From Bacteroidales bacterium (lineage in GTDB: Bacteria; Bacteroidota; Bacteroidia; Bacteroidales; F082), in contig JAFUVT010000033.1 of assembly GCA_017477425.1 (NCBI GenBank), positions 248,001 through 312,000 of the forward strand: a stretch of 64,000 bases of DNA, given 5' to 3'. Below, in pieces: positions 9,151-18,406 of this stretch. The translations under genes were made by a program, and so were the position numbers. The notes under the pieces were generated by a model. It had not been told where the DNA came from. It made no database searches and saw nothing but the letters and a program-made list of their open reading frames with translations. How positions within the stretch are numbered: position 1 is the stretch's first letter; each line of letters opens with the position of its first letter.

Positions 9151-10443
9151 ATGTCAGACAAGGATCACAAAGACGGCAAACTGAAATTATGGCTGAAGGC
9201 TAGGATTCAGGCGCTGAAGGATTGGTACAACCGCGACGAGAACTTCCTCCGCATGGTGCGCTTCCCAGGCACAAAGGTGCCGCTATTGGACGTACTGATC
9301 AACTTCATCAAGCTGTTCACCAAAGGCCGTACTGTCGACCGTGCCGCTGGCGTGGCCTTCAATTTCTTCGTGGCGCTCTTCCCGCTGATTCTGTTCTTTT
9401 TCACGCTTCTTCCTTACATCCCAATACCGCACCTCTACGACAGGGTGATGATGGCCATCAATGACTTCCTCATCCCGTCGGGAACACTTGATTTCGTTAC
9501 AGATACCATCGATGGCATCATGAACCAACCGCACGACGGATTACTGTCGTTGAGTATCTTCCTCTGCTTGATTTTCGGCTCAAGTGGTGTCGTGGCGTTT
9601 TTCAATGGTTTCCGAAATGTGTATGCCAACTATGTGAGTGATAAAGGATTAAGTTTGAAAGATTGGCTCATCCAACGCCTTTTTGCCATCATCATGTTGA
9701 TTGTCATTGGCGCGTTGATTGTGCTTTCAGTGGTGCTGATTTCGATGGGTGGCATGGCGTTGAAATATCTCGTGACGCATGAGGTCGTCCAAGGCGGCTC
9801 GTTTACCTTCTTCTTGTTCAGCGTGTTGCGTTGGGTGATCGGTATCTTTGCCTTGTGCTTCGGCATTGCGTTGCTCTATTATTTCGGCAACGTGCGATTT
9901 GACGAACACTATCGTATCGAGCGCAAACGCAGAGGGCCGCAAGGACAAAAGCTTTACCGCAACTTCGTGATTTTCAGTCCTGGAACGATTGTCGCTACCA
10001 CCTTGTTCGTCTTGGGTACGGTGGCGTTCAACACGTATATCTCCAATTTCTCGCGTTACAACGTGCTTTACGGCTCCATCGGCACGCTCATCATCTTGAT
10101 GCTTTGGATTTGGATTGTCGCCATCCTGATTTTGGCGGGCAATGACCTGAACTCGGGCATCCGCCGCAGCGCCGACAAGTTGAGTTATGCCGAAAACCAA
10201 AACCGCCGTCGCGAAATCGTTATCGAGGATTTGAAGAAGCACATTCAGACCTACCAGGCGGCCAACGAATATCGTTTGCAGAAAATCGAAGGCCTGCGGA
10301 AGACCATCAACGAGCAGAACCTGCTGATTCAGAATCTGGAGGAGGAATGCAAGAACAATGACTTGATTATCAGGGCTTACGAGGAGTTTGTGGAGCGCGA
10401 GAGGAAACGCTCGGACGAGGAGTATTCTATTTCTGAAGCATAA
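9151..10443 (+). CDS. YihY/BrkB family inner membrane protein
   Basis: A 430-residue integral membrane protein of the YihY/BrkB family (formerly misnamed ribonuclease BN). The start is placed at the ATG 18 bp after the -7 box. It shows DRAAGVAFNFFVALFPLILFF, the typical family opening, followed by about six hydrophobic segments to residue ~340. A charged, probably coiled-coil tail of about 90 residues (YRLQKIEGLRK...) follows. The tail is longer than in many family members. Its function is unsettled; roles in envelope integrity or transport are suggested for the family. The next gene starts 5 bp after the stop, so they are probably co-transcribed. Confidence 0.85.
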   Translation: MSDKDHKDGKLKLWLKARIQALKDWYNRDENFLRMVRFPGTKVPLLDVLINFIKLFTKGRTVDRAAGVAFNFFVALFPLILFFFTLLPYIPIPHLYDRVMMAINDFLIPSGTLDFVTDTIDGIMNQPHDGLLSLSIFLCLIFGSSGVVAFFNGFRNVYANYVSDKGLSLKDWLIQRLFAIIMLIVIGALIVLSVVLISMGGMALKYLVTHEVVQGGSFTFFLFSVLRWVIGIFALCFGIALLYYFGNVRFDEHYRIERKRRGPQGQKLYRNFVIFSPGTIVATTLFVLGTVAFNTYISNFSRYNVLYGSIGTLIILMLWIWIVAILILAGNDLNSGIRRSADKLSYAENQNRRREIVIEDLKKHIQTYQAANEYRLQKIEGLRKTINEQNLLIQNLEEECKNNDLIIRAYEEFVERERKRSDEEYSISEA

Positions 10444-10447
10444 GGAT

Positions 10448-11968
10448 ATGGGCATTGTAGCACGACAGAGCATCAAGGGTACCATCGCTACCTATCTTGG
10501 GGTGGCTGTGGGCATCGTCACGACGTTTTTCGTGCAGACCAAGTACCTAACCACCGAGGAAATTGGTTTGGTCGACGTGCTGCTGCAGTCGGCATTGCTG
10601 TTTTCGGGTTTGGCTCAGCTGGGCACCAACACTTCGGCCATGCGCTACTATCCCTTCTTCAAGGATGAGGAAAACCGCGACCACGGTTTCTTTGGCTGGA
10701 CTTTGGTTGTGCCGTTGATTGGTTTCATCGTCTTTTTGGGAGGTTTTTTCGCTCTCCGAGGGCCCATCGCCTCGTTTTTTTCAGAGAAGTCGGCACTGTT
10801 CATCGATTATATCTATTATGTGATCCCGTTGGCATTTTTCATGCTCTACATCTCGGTGTTTGAGACCAACTCCAACCTGCTGATGCGCATCGTGGTGCCG
10901 CGTTTCATCCGCGAGGTGGGCCTTCGTGTGATGACTTTGGCCATTTATCTGCTCTATGGTTTCCGCGTCATCAGCCTCACGGGAATGGTCGTTGCCTTCT
11001 GCGTCTCGTATGGCTTGGCCACGGTGGTCAACATTGTTTATCTGCTTACTTTGCATCGCGTGTCGTTCCGTGTCGAGCAGAAATACATCACGTCCAAGTT
11101 GAAGCGTGATTTTCTGATTTACACCGTTTTTCTCATCACTTCAGCTTTGGCGGGCAACATCACGCCGATTCTCAACCGCTATTTTGTGGCAGGCAAACAA
11201 GGCCTCGCCGTGACGGGTATCCTGACCATTGCCATTTATATCGCTTCGCTGGTAGAGATGCCGTATCGGTCGTTGGGCGCCATCAGCAAGCCCCAAATCT
11301 CGCAAGCCATGGCCGAGGGCAACGTGCGCGAAGCCGACCGCATTTGCAAGAGTGTTTCGCTTCATCAATTTTTGATTGGCTCGCTGGTGCTTTTCTTCAT
11401 TTGGATCAACATTGACGCGATTTTCGCGTTGCTGCCCAAAGGCGAGGTGTTCAAGGCAGGCAAGTGGGCGGTGCTCATCTTGGGCCTCAGTCGTTTGGTC
11501 AATTCGACGTTGAATGTGGGCGTGACGGTGCTGAGTTATTCCAAAATCTATTATTATTCGCTGTTTTTCACGGTTTTACTCACCGTGTTGGCTTGGTATC
11601 TCAATGCGAGTTGGGTGGTCGACTGGGGCGTGAACGGCGCTGCCATGGCAACCTTGGTGGCCTACATGGTCCACTATGTCCTGCTTTTGGCATTGATTCG
11701 TTGGAAGATTGGCACCTCGCCGGTATCGACAAAGCAGTTGCTTGTCGTTCTGGTGATGGCCATCTTGTTTGGCCTCAACTGGCTGTGGTCCATGGTGCTG
11801 ACTCCGAGAATCGTCGGTGTGGTTTCCAACTCGGTTATCGGAATGGTCATCGATGCGGTGCTGAAATCGGGATTGTTGCTCGTTGTTTCGGCCTTTGTCA
11901 TCTACAAAATGAAGATATCCCAGTCTGTCAACAATGTGATTGACAAAGGATTGAAGATGTTGCATTGA
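10448..11968 (+). CDS. Polysaccharide/oligosaccharide flippase (MOP superfamily)
   Basis: A 506-residue membrane protein with about 12-14 hydrophobic segments spread evenly over its length and an N-terminus (RQSIKGTIATYLGVAVG) typical of Wzx-like flippases. Members move lipid-linked glycan units across the inner membrane. The ATG at 10448 was chosen because it lies right after the upstream stop and begins a good amphipathic start; an in-frame ATG at 10388 would overlap the YihY gene by 56 bp. The glycan genes from 17 kb on would be natural partners. Confidence 0.85.
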   Translation: MGIVARQSIKGTIATYLGVAVGIVTTFFVQTKYLTTEEIGLVDVLLQSALLFSGLAQLGTNTSAMRYYPFFKDEENRDHGFFGWTLVVPLIGFIVFLGGFFALRGPIASFFSEKSALFIDYIYYVIPLAFFMLYISVFETNSNLLMRIVVPRFIREVGLRVMTLAIYLLYGFRVISLTGMVVAFCVSYGLATVVNIVYLLTLHRVSFRVEQKYITSKLKRDFLIYTVFLITSALAGNITPILNRYFVAGKQGLAVTGILTIAIYIASLVEMPYRSLGAISKPQISQAMAEGNVREADRICKSVSLHQFLIGSLVLFFIWINIDAIFALLPKGEVFKAGKWAVLILGLSRLVNSTLNVGVTVLSYSKIYYYSLFFTVLLTVLAWYLNASWVVDWGVNGAAMATLVAYMVHYVLLLALIRWKIGTSPVSTKQLLVVLVMAILFGLNWLWSMVLTPRIVGVVSNSVIGMVIDAVLKSGLLLVVSAFVIYKMKISQSVNNVIDKGLKMLH

Positions 11969-11991
11969 CCGAAATAAACGCAGAAGCCAAG

Positions 11992-14466
11992 TTATCGTGT
12001 CACTCCGAATTTCTTGCGGGCGATGCCATTTTGGGTGCGGATTTCGATAAGATAAATCCCTGATGTATATTGGTTGATAGGAATTTCAAGGTGCGAGCTT
12101 TCATTGCACTGTCTTTGCTCCAACAACTGCCCTTGAGAATCGAACACCCTGACGGTGAGCATGTCGTCGGCTTCAATGCGAACCTTGTCGTTGGCAGGGT
12201 TGGGGTAGATGGCCACGGGAATTGTCGTGAACTCGTCCAAGTCATGGAACCCCGCGTGGATAATGATTTCCTGTTCGGAGAAGCCGCAGTCGTTCCATGC
12301 CTTGACTTTGAGGGTCGCTGTGCCGGCAGTGGTGACGAGGAGCGAACATTGTGTGCCGTCGGGGCTCATCGGCCAGTCGGCGCCTTCCAGTGACCACTCG
12401 TATTGGAAGGCGTCTTCGACAGGGAGGATGGAATATAAGTATTCGCCCAAGACGAGGTCGGTGCTGACGAACACTTCCTGAGGACCAACGATATTAGGGA
12501 CGGCGGGCAAACTGCCAAGGGAGAGATGGAGGGTGACGATGCTGTCGCATCCGGCAGGCGCAACGAATTGTTGGACGTAGTCGCCGGGTTCATGATAAAC
12601 GGAGTCGTTCCAAAGGTATTCCCCGCAAAACGTGTCGGAGAACTCGTGGGTTACCGTTCCCCCAATGCTAACGTCGATATGATAAAGTGTGTCGCAGTCC
12701 GCCGAGCTCTCGACGAACTGGTCATAAAAGCCGCTTTGGGTGTAGGTGGTCCCATGGAAGGTATAAGAAGTGCATCCCGACGCCGACAAGTCCGCTTCGA
12801 TGACTCCGCCAGGGTTGTAGGGTTCGCCGTATTGGTTGATATAGCCTGCTTGTTGCAAGAAGTTGTTGTAAGGCCGGCGCACGGTGCCGTCGGGGGCAGT
12901 GAAGACGGTGGCCTTGTCGAAGCAGAAGGTGGGAATGGTGAGGTCTTCGTTCACGTTGGTGACATGGTACATGTATTGGTTCCAAACGGGTCTGGAGGCC
13001 GCCCAGTTGCCTGGACTGCCAAAAAGGTATATGCCGCCGTAACCAATATTGTCAGAGAAGGTTTGTCCAAGCACGCCTGTCACCACGATTTCGGCGGCTC
13101 CATCGCCATTTACGTCGGCCACTACGGGATATTCGATGCCAGTTCCTGCACCTATCGTCCGGGTATAAATGTTGTAAGGCCGAATGGTGTCATTGCCGGT
13201 GATGTGGCTTTTGCCGCTTGCATTGATGATACGCAGATTGTAGCAGTCGCGGTAAACGAGTTCCATGATGTTGTCTTGGTTGAAGTCAAACAGGGTCATG
13301 GCAGTCATGCCCGACTTGTCGTTGTGATATTGCGACCAAACAGTTTCCAGCCCGTTTTGAGGCGTATATCGCCAACAATAAATCTTTTCATTTTGCCCGT
13401 TAGGCTGGTTTTCAAGGAAGACGATTTCAGGATGCGGATCGCTGTCGATATTGCCAATAAAGACATAACTTGCACTCGCACATCGAAGCGTTCTCTGGAA
13501 AAGAATTTGTCCGTTTGAAGGTTTGTAGGCGTAATAATAATTGTCGTCGACGATTTGGTCGTTGGTGTTGCATCGGATGACGAGCACTTCAGTTTCGCCA
13601 TCAAGGTCAAAGTCGGCAATGCACACATGACCGTCGGAGGTATAGCCTGTTGGAGGGGTGATGGTTTTAGCCTCCGTAATAGAGTTGAGGTTTGGACTGG
13701 TACGACTGACAATGTTCACGTTGTAAATTGTATTGCCGCAAATCAGTTCTTGCTGCTCATCACCAAGCACGTCGTAGGCCAAAGACATGGCATAATAAGT
13801 GTGGTGTTGAACGCCATAGCTAACGGCAGGTGTTCCTCGGAAGCTCAAGCCTTTGTTGCCATTCTCAGGGCCCGAGCAAAGCCATTTTAGCGTGGCAGCG
13901 TCAAAGATGTCGCTGCCTGCATACACTTCGGGGAAACCGTCGCCATTAAAATCGGCAAGCGAAACCATGCCATCGCAGGAAGTGGGGCGGTCCGAAACGT
14001 TAAGCAAAGTCCCATTGATGCTATAGGCGCGTATCTTCTTGTCGTAGCAATGCAGGAATATGGCACCTTGCATTGAGCCATCCTCTGTGGGATATCGCCC
14101 AATGGCATAGGGACCATTGGATAGATAAATCGAATCGGGAAGCGAGAAAGAATGCTGTAGGCTTAGGTCGTTGCCGTTGTACACATAGATGTGGTTGCTG
14201 CGGTAATTGTTGTCTATGAATTGTGCCACTACGATGTCTGTTACGCCGTTGCCGTCGATGTCGCCAACTACGATGGGTGAATATGAGGCCACATCGTCCT
14301 CGTTGCTAGAGTGGAGCAATTGGATGTTCCACGGATTGCCTTCCAACGGTCGGTTGCAATCCGTCTCGATGACGTTGTCGGGGAAGGTTTGTCCGTAGCT
14401 GGAATGTGAGAAAAGGAAAGCCAATGGACAAATGGCCGCTATGATGAGGGATAGTCGAGTTTTCAT
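11992..14466 (-). CDS. FG-GAP/VCBS repeat surface protein with T9SS type A sorting domain
   Basis: A secreted protein of 824 residues. A signal peptide (ending SSYGQ) is followed by a beta-propeller-like series of FG-GAP/VCBS repeats with calcium-binding loops such as DIDGNGVTD, DFNGDG, DFDLDGE and DVNGDGA up to residue ~520. Ig-like segments and a C-terminal T9SS type A sorting domain follow (IYPNPANDK...FDSQGQ...SGIYLIEI...KKFG). It starts inside the stop of the upstream paralogue (ATGA), so the pair is coupled. Parts of the 3' half are nearly identical in DNA to the paralogue while the flanks differ. The ligand is unknown; FG-GAP propellers commonly mediate adhesion. Confidence 0.85.
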   Translation of the reverse strand: MKTRLSLIIAAICPLAFLFSHSSYGQTFPDNVIETDCNRPLEGNPWNIQLLHSSNEDDVASYSPIVVGDIDGNGVTDIVVAQFIDNNYRSNHIYVYNGNDLSLQHSFSLPDSIYLSNGPYAIGRYPTEDGSMQGAIFLHCYDKKIRAYSINGTLLNVSDRPTSCDGMVSLADFNGDGFPEVYAGSDIFDAATLKWLCSGPENGNKGLSFRGTPAVSYGVQHHTYYAMSLAYDVLGDEQQELICGNTIYNVNIVSRTSPNLNSITEAKTITPPTGYTSDGHVCIADFDLDGETEVLVIRCNTNDQIVDDNYYYAYKPSNGQILFQRTLRCASASYVFIGNIDSDPHPEIVFLENQPNGQNEKIYCWRYTPQNGLETVWSQYHNDKSGMTAMTLFDFNQDNIMELVYRDCYNLRIINASGKSHITGNDTIRPYNIYTRTIGAGTGIEYPVVADVNGDGAAEIVVTGVLGQTFSDNIGYGGIYLFGSPGNWAASRPVWNQYMYHVTNVNEDLTIPTFCFDKATVFTAPDGTVRRPYNNFLQQAGYINQYGEPYNPGGVIEADLSASGCTSYTFHGTTYTQSGFYDQFVESSADCDTLYHIDVSIGGTVTHEFSDTFCGEYLWNDSVYHEPGDYVQQFVAPAGCDSIVTLHLSLGSLPAVPNIVGPQEVFVSTDLVLGEYLYSILPVEDAFQYEWSLEGADWPMSPDGTQCSLLVTTAGTATLKVKAWNDCGFSEQEIIIHAGFHDLDEFTTIPVAIYPNPANDKVRIEADDMLTVRVFDSQGQLLEQRQCNESSHLEIPINQYTSGIYLIEIRTQNGIARKKFGVTR

Positions 14467-17090
14467 TTTGATTCAATAGTTAACTTGGTTCTGGCAATGC
14501 CTTGTTCGGTGACCACTTCGACAATATACAACCTTGAAGAAAGGCTTTGCAAGTCGATTTCAGCTTTTGGGCTGCGGTCGCAAAAGACTTCCATGACGCA
14601 TCGTCCCTTCAAGTCGTAAAGCTTGATTTTCACTATGCCATCAGCCTCGACGAAGACCTTGTCGTTGGCAGGGTTGGGGTAGATGTCCACGGGGATTGTC
14701 GTGAACTCGTCCACGTCATGGAAGTCGGCATAGATGACGATTTCCTGCTCGCTGAGGCCGCAGTCGTTCCACACCTTGACGCGCAGGATGGCCATGCCCG
14801 TTGTCGTAACCACGATTCTGCAATGCGCTCCGTCGGGGTCGAGCACCCAGTTGGCCCCTTCGAGTTCCCATTCGTACGCAGTGGCACCCTCCACGGGTTC
14901 GATGGAGTAGAAGTATTCGCCCAAGACGAGGTCGGTGCTGACGAAAACTTCTTGAGGACCAACGATATTAGGGACAGCGGGCAAACTGCCAAGGGAGAGA
15001 TGGAGGGTGACGATGCTGTCGCATCCGGCAGGCGCAACGAATTGTTGGACGTAGTCGCCGGGTTCATGATAAACGGAGTCGTTCCAAGGGTATTCCCCGC
15101 AAAACACATCATAGATCTCGTGGGTTACCGTTCCCCCAATGCTGACGTCGATATGATAAAGCGTGTCGCAATCGGAAGAGGTCTCGACGAGCTGGTCATA
15201 AGAGCCGCTTTCGTTGTAGGTGGTTCCATGGAAGGTGAAGGAGGTGCATCCCGACGCCGACAAATCCGCTTCGATGACTCCGCCAGGGTTGTAGGGTTCG
15301 CCGTATTGGTTGATATAGTACGCCTGTTGCAGGAAATTGTTGTAGGGCCGGCGCACGGTGCCGTCGGGGGCAGTGAAGACGGTGGCCTTGTCGAAGCAGA
15401 AGGTGGGAATGGTCAAATCCTCGTTCACGTTGGTGACGTGGTACATGTATTGGTTCCAAACAGGACGTGCCGGCGACCAATTGCCAGGACTGCCGAAGAT
15501 GTGGAGACCGCCGTAGCCCACCTCTTCTGTCGAATTCAATAGGCCTGTCGCCACGATTTCGGCGTATCCGTCGCCGTTGACGTCGGCCACGATGGGGTAT
15601 TCCACGCCAGTACCGGCACTCATCCTTTTGCTATAAAGGTCGTAGGGCTGTATGGTGTCGTTGCCCGTAATGTGGCTTTTCCCGCTGCCGTTGAGGATGC
15701 GGAGGTTTTTGTTGTCACGATACACCAATTCCATGATGCCGTCTTGGTTGAAGTCGAACAGTGTGAGTCCAGTTTGTCCTGACGAGTCGTTATGCTCTTG
15801 CTGCCAAACGGTCGAAAGACCACCTGAAGGCGTGAATCTCCAGCAGAACAGATATGCTGTACTATAGAGCTGTTTTTCAAGCAATACGATTTCGGGATAT
15901 GGGTCTTCGTCAATGTTGCCGACGAAAGGATAACTGGTGCAAAAGGCATGGTGTGCTTTCTGGAATAGTATTTGGCCTGTGGATGGCTTGTAGGCATAAA
16001 TGTATATGTTACCATTGGTATGGTCGTCGGTGTTGTCGCGCAGTACAAGCACTTCGCTCTCGCCGTCGAGGTCGAAGTCGGCAATGAGGACGTGGCCGTC
16101 TTGTGTGAAGCCTGATGGCGGTGTGACGGTTTTGTTGACGGTAATGGAGTTTAATGTCGGGTTGGTGCGACTGACGATATCGACATTGTAGATGGTGTTG
16201 CCACAAATTAACTCTTGTCGTGTGTCGTCCAGGACGTTATATGCCAACGACATGGCGTAATAGGTATGGTGCGTATTGACCGCTGTCTGGAGCGGTGGTC
16301 CCCTGAACCCAAGGCCTTTGTTCCCATCGGCTGGACCCGAGCACAGCCATTTCAGCGTGGCCGCGTCGAAGATGTCGCTGCCCGAGTATAATTCGGGATA
16401 GCCGTCGCCATTGAAGTCGGCCAACGAGAGCATGCCATGACATGTGGTGGGCCGGTCGGAAACACGAAGCAGGGTACCATGGATGTCGTAGGCACGGATT
16501 CTTTTGTCGTAACTGTGCACAAAGATAGCTCCTTGCATCTCGCCATTGTCCAATGGGTAGCGTCCAATGGCATAGCCATTATAGTTGTAGATGGTGTCGG
16601 GAAGATTGATAATGGATTGTACGGCAAGGTTCGTCCCGTTGAAGACGTACATGCCGTTGGAATGGTATGCGTTGTCGGTGTATCTGGCCACAACGATGTC
16701 GGTCACGCCGTCAGCATCGATATCGCCCGCTAAAATGGGGGAGTAGGATGCAATGTCGTTCTCGGAACTTGCATGGAGCATCTGTATGTCCCAAGGAGTG
16801 CCTTCCAACGGTCGGTTGCAATCGGTTTCAATGATGTTGTCGGGTAATCCAGACTCGGGCAAAGACGGGTTGACAAAACTTAGGTTACGCACGGCACGCA
16901 CACGATAGCTCGATGCCTTGTCGCGGCATGCAGAATTGCCAGCCCTGATGTTGCCACTTGGAATGCAACTCAAAGTGAAGGCTTCGTTGCCGTCGGTGCA
17001 AAGTATGTCGCCGATTTGAACCGCCTGCGAAAAAGCAATGACGGGCCAAAGCAGTAGAATGGCTAAATAAACAGTGACTTTCATGGGCAC
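14463..17090 (-). CDS. FG-GAP/VCBS repeat surface protein with T9SS type A sorting domain (paralogue)
   Basis: An 875-residue paralogue of the downstream gene, first of a two-gene unit. After the signal peptide (ending AFSQA) it has an extra N-terminal stretch of about 60 residues (including CTDGNEAF and CRDKASSYR) that the other copy lacks. The same FG-GAP repeat core (DIDADGVTD, DFNGDGYPE, DFDLDGESE, DVNGDGYAE), Ig-like segments and a T9SS tail (IYPNPANDK...LYDLKGR...SRLYIVEV) follow. Keeping two such genes in tandem, with blocks of near identity, suggests recent duplication plus gene conversion. Confidence 0.85.
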   Translation of the reverse strand: MPMKVTVYLAILLLWPVIAFSQAVQIGDILCTDGNEAFTLSCIPSGNIRAGNSACRDKASSYRVRAVRNLSFVNPSLPESGLPDNIIETDCNRPLEGTPWDIQMLHASSENDIASYSPILAGDIDADGVTDIVVARYTDNAYHSNGMYVFNGTNLAVQSIINLPDTIYNYNGYAIGRYPLDNGEMQGAIFVHSYDKRIRAYDIHGTLLRVSDRPTTCHGMLSLADFNGDGYPELYSGSDIFDAATLKWLCSGPADGNKGLGFRGPPLQTAVNTHHTYYAMSLAYNVLDDTRQELICGNTIYNVDIVSRTNPTLNSITVNKTVTPPSGFTQDGHVLIADFDLDGESEVLVLRDNTDDHTNGNIYIYAYKPSTGQILFQKAHHAFCTSYPFVGNIDEDPYPEIVLLEKQLYSTAYLFCWRFTPSGGLSTVWQQEHNDSSGQTGLTLFDFNQDGIMELVYRDNKNLRILNGSGKSHITGNDTIQPYDLYSKRMSAGTGVEYPIVADVNGDGYAEIVATGLLNSTEEVGYGGLHIFGSPGNWSPARPVWNQYMYHVTNVNEDLTIPTFCFDKATVFTAPDGTVRRPYNNFLQQAYYINQYGEPYNPGGVIEADLSASGCTSFTFHGTTYNESGSYDQLVETSSDCDTLYHIDVSIGGTVTHEIYDVFCGEYPWNDSVYHEPGDYVQQFVAPAGCDSIVTLHLSLGSLPAVPNIVGPQEVFVSTDLVLGEYFYSIEPVEGATAYEWELEGANWVLDPDGAHCRIVVTTTGMAILRVKVWNDCGLSEQEIVIYADFHDVDEFTTIPVDIYPNPANDKVFVEADGIVKIKLYDLKGRCVMEVFCDRSPKAEIDLQSLSSRLYIVEVVTEQGIARTKLTIESK

Positions 17091-17106
17091 AAGAATTATA
17101 ATGCCC

Positions 17107-17114
17107 CAAAAGTA
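17107..17114 (-). promoter_or_regulatory. -7 box for the FG-GAP gene pair
   Basis: TACTTTTG on the minus strand, a full TAnnTTTG match 16 bp upstream of the start at 17090. No convincing -33 box. Confidence 0.5.
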
Positions 17115-17161
17115 GTCAAAAATCCGATATTAGTGTCTGTTGAATCGCTTTTTTACTCTTT

Positions 17162-18310
17162 TTATTTGCGGATTGCAGTCAAGGCCTCTCGTAGTTGACT
17201 GCTGCTGGTGCCTTGTGTATAGGGAAAGTAGATGATTTTCACGCCTTTGTCGGCGAAAATCTGTTCGTATCGGTTGAAGCGTTCCGTCCCTTTATAGTCC
17301 GACCCGACAAAGAGGTAGTCGTATTTCACAATGCCTTTCAGATACACGTCGCAGTCTTCCCGCTCAGAGGGGATGACTTTGTCGACATATTTGATGCTCC
17401 TGACGATTTCGGCTCTTTCCTCGAAGGAGATGAAAGTGCTTTTTCCTTTGTGAGAGGCATCTTTGTGCACGCCAACAACCAGATAATCACAATATTGCTT
17501 GGCGCGGCGAAGCAGGTTGAGGTGTCCGATGTGGAACAAGTCGAAAGTGCCGCTCAAGTATCCAATCTTCAGCTGAGGCTTGCTGCTGGTGCGTCCACTC
17601 GACAATTTGTATTGGTAGCTATCCAGTCCAAACTGGTGAGGATTGTCATGGTAGCGTTGAAGCACGCCTTTATAAACTTCTTCATACTGAGGAATATAGA
17701 GCGTATTTTGTTGCTCCATTTGTTCGATGATGGCTTGCGCCAAGGCTTCGGTCTGGCTGAGGTCGTTGGCGCCGCCATTGAATTTGGTCCCTTTAATGGA
17801 CCCAGGTGAGACGTTCAGGATGCGGTTTTCGGTGCCGGCCATCTCCAACTCTGCGTTCAGGCTTTCTATGGCCTTGCATAGAGCAGCTTTGGTGGCTCCG
17901 TAGGTGACGAAAAGCGGCGAACTGATAAGTCCGGCGATGCTTCCCATCACCGCACAACGGAATTGTTTTTTTTGCTTCATCCTGGGGAAGAAGCGATGAA
18001 TCACATTCAAGGCGGCGATGCTATTGACTTGGAAGTTGTTTTGGATTTCTTGTTCCAGAAGTTCTTCAAATGGGGCAATACGTCCGAAGCCTGCCGTGAT
18101 GACAAGTGTGTCAATATCTTTGAACTCTTCCAAAAAGGAATAATCTGTATTCAAGAGGTCGGCTTGGTGGAAACGGATGTCTTTGTGCATAGCAAGCATG
18201 TCGTTTTGGGCCTTGTCGACAACGTGCACGAGATAGCCTTGGCTTTCCAAGTTCAGAGAAATGGCCAATCCTATGCCGTTGCTTCCACCGATGACTAAAG
18301 CTTCGTTCAT
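17162..18310 (-). CDS. Fusion: short-chain dehydrogenase + TagD-like cytidylyltransferase
   Basis: Two enzymes in one 382-residue chain. Residues 1-~240 are a short-chain dehydrogenase/reductase: NAD(P)-binding GGSNGIG near residue 8 and the catalytic YGATK motif. Residues ~248-382 are a nucleotidyltransferase of the glycerol-3-phosphate cytidylyltransferase type: GTFDLFHIGH (HxGH motif), then GVHKDASHKGK and a terminal TSSSQLRE. By analogy with CDP-ribitol synthases, where a reductase and a cytidylyltransferase act in sequence, it may reduce a sugar phosphate and activate the product as a CDP-polyol. There the transferase half is of a different (IspD) family, so substrate is inference. The two LicD genes alongside would use such a CDP donor. 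Confidence 0.8.
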   Translation of the reverse strand: MNEALVIGGSNGIGLAISLNLESQGYLVHVVDKAQNDMLAMHKDIRFHQADLLNTDYSFLEEFKDIDTLVITAGFGRIAPFEELLEQEIQNNFQVNSIAALNVIHRFFPRMKQKKQFRCAVMGSIAGLISSPLFVTYGATKAALCKAIESLNAELEMAGTENRILNVSPGSIKGTKFNGGANDLSQTEALAQAIIEQMEQQNTLYIPQYEEVYKGVLQRYHDNPHQFGLDSYQYKLSSGRTSSKPQLKIGYLSGTFDLFHIGHLNLLRRAKQYCDYLVVGVHKDASHKGKSTFISFEERAEIVRSIKYVDKVIPSEREDCDVYLKGIVKYDYLFVGSDYKGTERFNRYEQIFADKGVKIIYFPYTQGTSSSQLREALTAIRK

Positions 18311-18341
18311 TTTCTTGTCTGGTTTGGATTGAAATAGTGCG

Positions 18342-18388
18342 CAAAATTAGAAAAAAAAGTGGAGCGATGGTGTTTTTGCTTATTTTTG
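18342..18388. promoter_or_regulatory. Divergent -7 boxes between the fusion gene and licD-like gene 1
   Basis: On the minus strand TAATTTTG at 18349-18342 serves the dehydrogenase-cytidylyltransferase gene. On the plus strand TATTTTTG at 18381-18388 serves the LicD gene, 18 bp before its ATG. Back-to-back promoters would allow joint control of the donor-making and donor-using genes. Confidence 0.6.
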
Positions 18389-18406
18389 CACTTGAAATTA
18401 TTTGCT

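Noticed and set aside
12526..13518. A 330-codon open frame opposite the FG-GAP gene
   Set aside because: Antisense to a gene with clear signal peptide, calcium-binding repeats and T9SS tail. A matching frame occurs opposite the paralogue (14547-15542) simply because the sense genes are alike.
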